DNA from: an uncultured Polaribacter sp.
Lineage (GTDB): Bacteria; Bacteroidota; Bacteroidia; Flavobacteriales; Flavobacteriaceae
Assembly (NCBI RefSeq): GCF_947501385.1
Contig: NZ_CANMVP010000015.1
Location: 1 to 64,000 of the forward strand
DNA: 64,000 bases
Direction of reading: 5' to 3'
A program made the translations under genes and the position numbers. Shown piece after piece: positions 60,901-64,000 of the stretch (its first letter is position 1; each line of letters starts with the position of its first letter). Below the pieces are notes generated by a model. That model had not been told where the DNA came from. It did no database searches and worked only from the letters and a program-made list of their open reading frames with translations.

Positions 60901-63022
60901 TAAAACCTAAACCCTCTAAATCTGCACCAATTACATTTAAGTTAAGATTGGCTTTTGTTGCTATAGAATCTAAATCTACAAAAGCATTTAAATCTACATT
61001 TAAGTTGTTATCTTTATATTTAGAAGTAACATTCCCTTTACCATCTTTAAAATCTCCGCTTACACTTAAATCTCTAATGGCATAGTCTTTTAATTGAAAT
61101 TTAGAAATATTTGTTTTTAAAGTAGCATCTAAATTGTTAATGGTTTTTCCGCTTCCTTTAGAGTTTAAAGTAAGACTTAGATTCCCAAATTTAGGATTCT
61201 TTAAAAGCGTACCTACATTATAATCTTCTATTTTTACAGTAAGGTCATAACTTATTTTGTCTGTATTTTTAAAAGTACCTTTTACCGTTGCTTCACCTTG
61301 CGTGGTCGTTAATTTTGCATCTGTAGCAATGGCATCTAAAGAGCCCGTTATACTTCCTGTAAGTAATAGATCTTCTGGCAAGCGCACATTTAATTGGCTT
61401 TCATCTACCAACTGTAAAATATCTTCACGCTTACTTTCCATTTTAAAATTCGGAATATTTACTTGAAGTAATGCTTGTTTTGTACTATTTTTTATGCTAC
61501 CAACTGCTGAAATTTGTGTGAATTTTCCCCAATTAATATTTGTGCTATTTAACTCTATAGATGCTAATGTACCTGTTGCATTTAAGTTTCCGTAGATTTT
61601 TTTTGCACTTAATTTTTTTAAATATTCATTTTTCTGTAAAGCGGGTTGAAACTTGAAAGCTTCTGTTAACCAAAATTCAAATGAAGGCAAGTTTACACGA
61701 ACATTGGTCGTTTCTGGAGCCTCTAATAATTGTGGTAGCGAATTGTATCGCATTTCAATAGCTCCAACAATTTTATTGTCATTTAACGCAAGTTCTAAAT
61801 TACGTATTGTTAATTTATTGTCTGTAACTTTTGCATCAAATGCTAATTTCTTTAGATTTAGATTTGTGTATTCATTAAAATTAAATTGTTTTAACTGCAA
61901 ACCTGCTTGCTGTTCTTTTAAAAAGATATCAGTGGCGTTTAAGTTTAGGTTTTGTAAAGAAATTGCATTCGGATTGAATACATTCTTCTGAAGTACTGCG
62001 TCGTTTAAAAAATATTTGAATGTGTTATTTTCTAAAGCTAAATTATGTAGTTCCAATTCAATTGCTGGCCAAAGTAATGTACTCGAAGTGTTAGTTGTAG
62101 CGGTTGTACTGCCATTTTCAGGATAAGATTTCATTCTAACTAAAATCTCTGAATTTTTAAGTTGAACAGTATTTAAAATAAATTTCTTTTCAACTAAATT
62201 TAATTCAGGAATCTCAGCATAAAAGTCTTTTAAATCAGCATCTAAAAGAATATCATCTACATTAGATTTATAATATGCTGCTGTATTTTTTATAGTGATG
62301 CTTTCTGAAGATAATATAGGCAACGGGATTTCTTCAAATGGTAATACTATTGTTATCGGATTTTGTATGTATTTAATTTTTGCATCAGAAAGTTGAATAT
62401 CATTTACCTTAAAAATCATTTTTTCAATGTCTATAGCTTCCATCTCTGCTGTAAGAGTACCAACTTGAAATTTACTATCTATAGCCAATACATCGTCTTT
62501 AAAATCTACATCAATATCTTTTAAATTTAAACTGCCAACAACAATATTGAATGGTTTTGCTGTTGAATCTTGAACAACTGAATTTGTATTTCCTGAACTA
62601 AAAGCATCTATTAAAAACTGAAAGTTATATCCAGAAACTGTGTCTTTTCTAATGATATTTGCTCGTAAACCTTCCCATTCTAAATCATCTACGCCAATAG
62701 CATCGCCCTTGATCATTCCCCAAAGTGGAATATTGGCTTCTAAAGATTTAGAATAAATTAATGTATCTCCTTTTTCGTCTTCTAAATAAAGGCCATTTAA
62801 TTGTACATCCCCATCAAACGTAACAAAAAGTTTTTCTACGGCAACTTCTGTGTTGGTTTTGTCTGAAACATAGTTGACTACTTTGTCTACGATAATATCT
62901 TGTCCCCAAGGACTTCTAATAAATAGAATTAGGAGTGCTAAAAATATTAAAATTCCAAAAAGTATACGTAAAGTTCTTCTTAGAAAACGGTATTTTTTCT
63001 TTTTAACTATTTTGGTAGACAT
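57974..63022 (-). CDS. tamB: Translocation and assembly module protein TamB
   Basis: A 1682-residue inner-membrane-anchored protein. One N-terminal transmembrane helix (about 12-31, RRTLRILFGILIFLALLILF) is followed by a very long beta-strand-rich periplasmic body of AsmA/TamB repeats, and the C-terminal DUF490 domain (about 1250-1640). TamB spans the periplasm and is linked to phospholipid transport to the outer membrane and to barrel assembly; the two roles are still debated. A lysine/glutamate-rich tail (about 1650-1682) is extra. Length is larger than E. coli TamB (1259). tamL follows after 3 bases. Confidence 0.93.
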   Translation of the reverse strand: MSTKIVKKKKYRFLRRTLRILFGILIFLALLILFIRSPWGQDIIVDKVVNYVSDKTNTEVAVEKLFVTFDGDVQLNGLYLEDEKGDTLIYSKSLEANIPLWGMIKGDAIGVDDLEWEGLRANIIRKDTVSGYNFQFLIDAFSSGNTNSVVQDSTAKPFNIVVGSLNLKDIDVDFKDDVLAIDSKFQVGTLTAEMEAIDIEKMIFKVNDIQLSDAKIKYIQNPITIVLPFEEIPLPILSSESITIKNTAAYYKSNVDDILLDADLKDFYAEIPELNLVEKKFILNTVQLKNSEILVRMKSYPENGSTTATTNTSSTLLWPAIELELHNLALENNTFKYFLNDAVLQKNVFNPNAISLQNLNLNATDIFLKEQQAGLQLKQFNFNEYTNLNLKKLAFDAKVTDNKLTIRNLELALNDNKIVGAIEMRYNSLPQLLEAPETTNVRVNLPSFEFWLTEAFKFQPALQKNEYLKKLSAKKIYGNLNATGTLASIELNSTNINWGKFTQISAVGSIKNSTKQALLQVNIPNFKMESKREDILQLVDESQLNVRLPEDLLLTGSITGSLDAIATDAKLTTTQGEATVKGTFKNTDKISYDLTVKIEDYNVGTLLKNPKFGNLSLTLNSKGSGKTINNLDATLKTNISKFQLKDYAIRDLSVSGDFKDGKGNVTSKYKDNNLNVDLNAFVDLDSIATKANLNLNVIGADLEGLGFMNRNVKTGMDLSLNFKGNLEKYAVKSTIKNGVVVYDDRTYLLGPLNANAFVDKDTTALIVKNKMLDLNLQSNVDPQTFGKALQRHIFSYFYRDAIIPDTIANPVDLQLKAKISQTPLIKDVFLVNIKDLDTIKIGVDFKELDRKLVANITAPHINYSGNELDSLAFSMNTDKDNFNFNLGFKNITAGPLDVPKTIITGNQKNNELALNFLGFHEGKKLMNVNTSITGSRERLKFTVNNKDLVLNKHKWEIPETNEIILTDSVISFSDFRITKGNQSIEVTDKSPDIQKNHIAVNYKNFAISEVFNYLNPEKQITTGILSGDFVLEQPFGDTGIIADLDISQLKVLNTDFGNLSMNAKSLGYSNYDFNVNLKGGDINLDIKGDYFVSNNEANLNLDVLINEFKMKALNTLSLGEIKETSGSFSGGFKVTGTTTTPKYKGNLKFTNADFNITKLNTKFTLKNETIHIDNSGLSMSNFTVLDAKKNALVLSGTIKTESFVNPTFDLKVKANNFRILNASKEDNPSLYGKASFNANARLTGDLQIPKLNAEVTLGSDTNVTYVIPSIYANVEEREGIVEFVNRENPNAILTQTEEQTATITGFDIFSRIKINKEAAVTIIINEETEDNFKVSGEGDFIFTMIPNGRLSLTGAYEISEGHYELNLYNLVNRKFSLASGSRVSWSGDPFDAKLDVRAIYNIETSASPLMASQISGEDTAVRNRYKQVLPFNVYLNIDGELLQPKISFSLNMPEDEQGAIGGQVYGRLQQVNQQEDELNRQVFSLLVLNRFYPDAGSDGSAGGFATIARDNLNDAVSGQLNAFSDKILGGSGIELDFGLNSFTDYQGDAPTDRTQLDIAAQKKLFNERLTVRVGSEVDIQGSSANGETTPLIGNVSLEYKITEDGRYRIRGFRKSEFENVIDGQTIVSGLALIFTKEFNEFSQLWDAILRSQRAKKEAEEAQKAAKVKEVNKEKVNTKKKTN

Positions 63023-63522
63023 ATATACATTTGATATCGAAACAAAAATACACTAGTATTTGTTTAAAATTTGTCATTAAAGATTAATTCTTTAACGCTA
63101 TTAAGAAATAATTAACTCAAAACGTAAGTAATTCGTCACAAAAAAAAGAACTAATTAAGTTTAATCGTAAAAAGTCTTACGGAATCCCGTAGCTTCACTT
63201 TTTATTATAGTTACCCGTTGTGCATTTTGAGTTAAATGTATTCCAAAATGTCAGTTCGAGTGATTTTTTGATAAAAAAAATCGTATCGAGAACTAGTTTA
63301 GAAACGAAAATTCTTATTCTCGATACAAATTTCACTTATTTCAATCGTGAAATTCACTCGAATTGACAGAATTTATCAAAATGCATGACGGGTTATAGTT
63401 ATAAATTTGAATATCTAAAAGATTCATTTTATCATATTCAAATTTTAGTCAAAATACTATTTAGTGTTATTGCTAAATTAACCAGATTATTTTAATGATA
63501 TTTTGTACACCGTTAATTATAT
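63023..63522. repeat. 500-base gap with a long nested palindrome
   Basis: No gene is seen. From 63207 to 63398 lies a ~190-base nested palindrome. The outermost arms are ATAGTTACCCGTTGTGCATT and ATGCATGACGGGTTATAG (imperfect). Inside, TCAGTTCGAGTGATTTTTT pairs with AATTCACTCGAATTGACA, and the innermost TATCGAGAA pairs with TTCTCGATA. This is a widespread flavobacterial repeat in my memory. The rest of the gap, AT-rich and featureless, probably holds the promoters of tamB and of the following gene. Confidence 0.6.
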
Positions 63523-64000
63523 ATGATTTTCCACAGAAAAAAACTACTTACCTCAAAAACCCTAATTGCTTATTTGTCTATTCTGTTTATAAGCAGTCTT
63601 ATCTTTAGCAACAATTCACATTTACATACTTTTTTCAATTCTTTTTTTGCACCAACTGCAACAATTTCTGTTGACAAAGCAACAGTCTGCGAAAGTGAAC
63701 TTGTAACGATTACTTTTGAAGGCTTGAACGGTATGGCTCCGTATACTTTTACTTACACTATAAATAACGGTACAGAAGAAACAATTAGTACAAATCCTTC
63801 AGAAAACTCAGCTGAGTTGCCTCTAAATATTACCACAGAAGGAACTTATATTTATAAATTAACGAATATTAAAGATAGCACAGGTGCTTCTGAGGTTGTT
63901 ACAAATCAAACAGTAACTATAGACGTAAATGCGCCACCAACCGTAGCTTTTTCTTTTACATCTAACGTAATGGTACCTTGCCCAAAGCTTGAATTTGCTT
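63523..64000 (+). CDS. N-terminus of a large secreted surface protein (partial)
   Basis: An open frame begins with ATG at 63523 and runs past the window end (159 codons seen). The first ~30 residues hold a basic lead and a hydrophobic segment (TLIAYLSILFISSLIFS), a likely signal peptide. The mature part begins near residue 42 with APTATISVDKATVCESELV and continues as beta-strand-rich, threonine/asparagine-rich sequence; a second module seems to start with APPTVAFSF. The pattern is that of Ig/PKD-like repeats of gliding and type IX-secreted adhesins (SprB-like). The C-terminus is out of sight, so a secretion domain cannot be confirmed. Confidence 0.65.
   Translation, partial: MIFHRKKLLTSKTLIAYLSILFISSLIFSNNSHLHTFFNSFFAPTATISVDKATVCESELVTITFEGLNGMAPYTFTYTINNGTEETISTNPSENSAELPLNITTEGTYIYKLTNIKDSTGASEVVTNQTVTIDVNAPPTVAFSFTSNVMVPCPKLEFA

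Overview
The window is chromosomal DNA of a low-GC member of the Flavobacteriia (Bacteroidota), most likely a marine Flavobacteriaceae of the Polaribacter/Tenacibaculum type. Signs of this are a DnaE with a fused DnaQ-type exonuclease, a CcoNO-fused cbb3 oxidase, GldA, PorP/SprF, GLPGLI proteins, the lipoprotein TamL paired with TamB, and Bacteroidota promoters with the -7 element TAnnTTTG. The genus is an inference; the class is well supported.

Layout. 1-710: remnant of a tyrosine integrase beside tRNA-Ser(GGA). 0.8-9.7 kb: rpsP-rimM, a four-helix-bundle protein, dnaE, an aldonolactone-oxidase-like flavoenzyme and a HAD phosphatase. 9.7-12.7 kb: gldA, then a geranylgeranyl-reductase-like flavoprotein coupled to an unknown membrane protein. 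12.7-20.1 kb: an envelope operon (small secreted protein, two GLPGLI proteins, outer-membrane barrel) transcribed away from a histidine kinase/OmpR regulator pair, with three phased GTTAAC repeats between them. 20.1-29.2 kb: housekeeping genes (deoxynucleoside kinase, cystathionine synthase/lyase, Na+/H+ antiporter, DinB, ArsC-like, glycosyltransferase, thymidine kinase, alanine racemase, MscL). 29.3-33 kb: ECF sigma/anti-sigma operon with two secreted DUF4097 proteins, then a ParDE toxin-antitoxin pair between palindromes. 33.1-44 kb: hydrolase, pdxJ, CBS protein, nadK, an envelope-biogenesis run (barrel protein, uppS, bamA, two OmpH/Skp, murI) and a PorP/SprF protein. 44-55.7 kb: a full cbb3 oxidase locus (ccoS-NO-Q-P-G-H and a TauE-like protein; ccoI; hemN and a cupin gene between them) with its Crp/Fnr regulator. 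55.7-63 kb: tamL-tamB. From 63.5 kb: the start of a secreted, probably very large surface protein cut by the window edge.

The regulatory DNA gives the strongest new observations. Two Crp/Fnr-type palindromes (core TGAY-N4-RTCA) lie exactly 29.5 bp upstream of the -7 elements of ccoS and ccoI. The second also overlaps the promoter of the Fnr-like gene itself, which suggests activation of the oxidase and autoregulation of the regulator. The GTTAAC triplet is a candidate operator for the two-component system and the GLPGLI operon. A dispersed repeat appears to lie in frame inside gldA. Intergenic regions carry many hairpin repeats. No CRISPR array, intact prophage or complete insertion sequence was seen.
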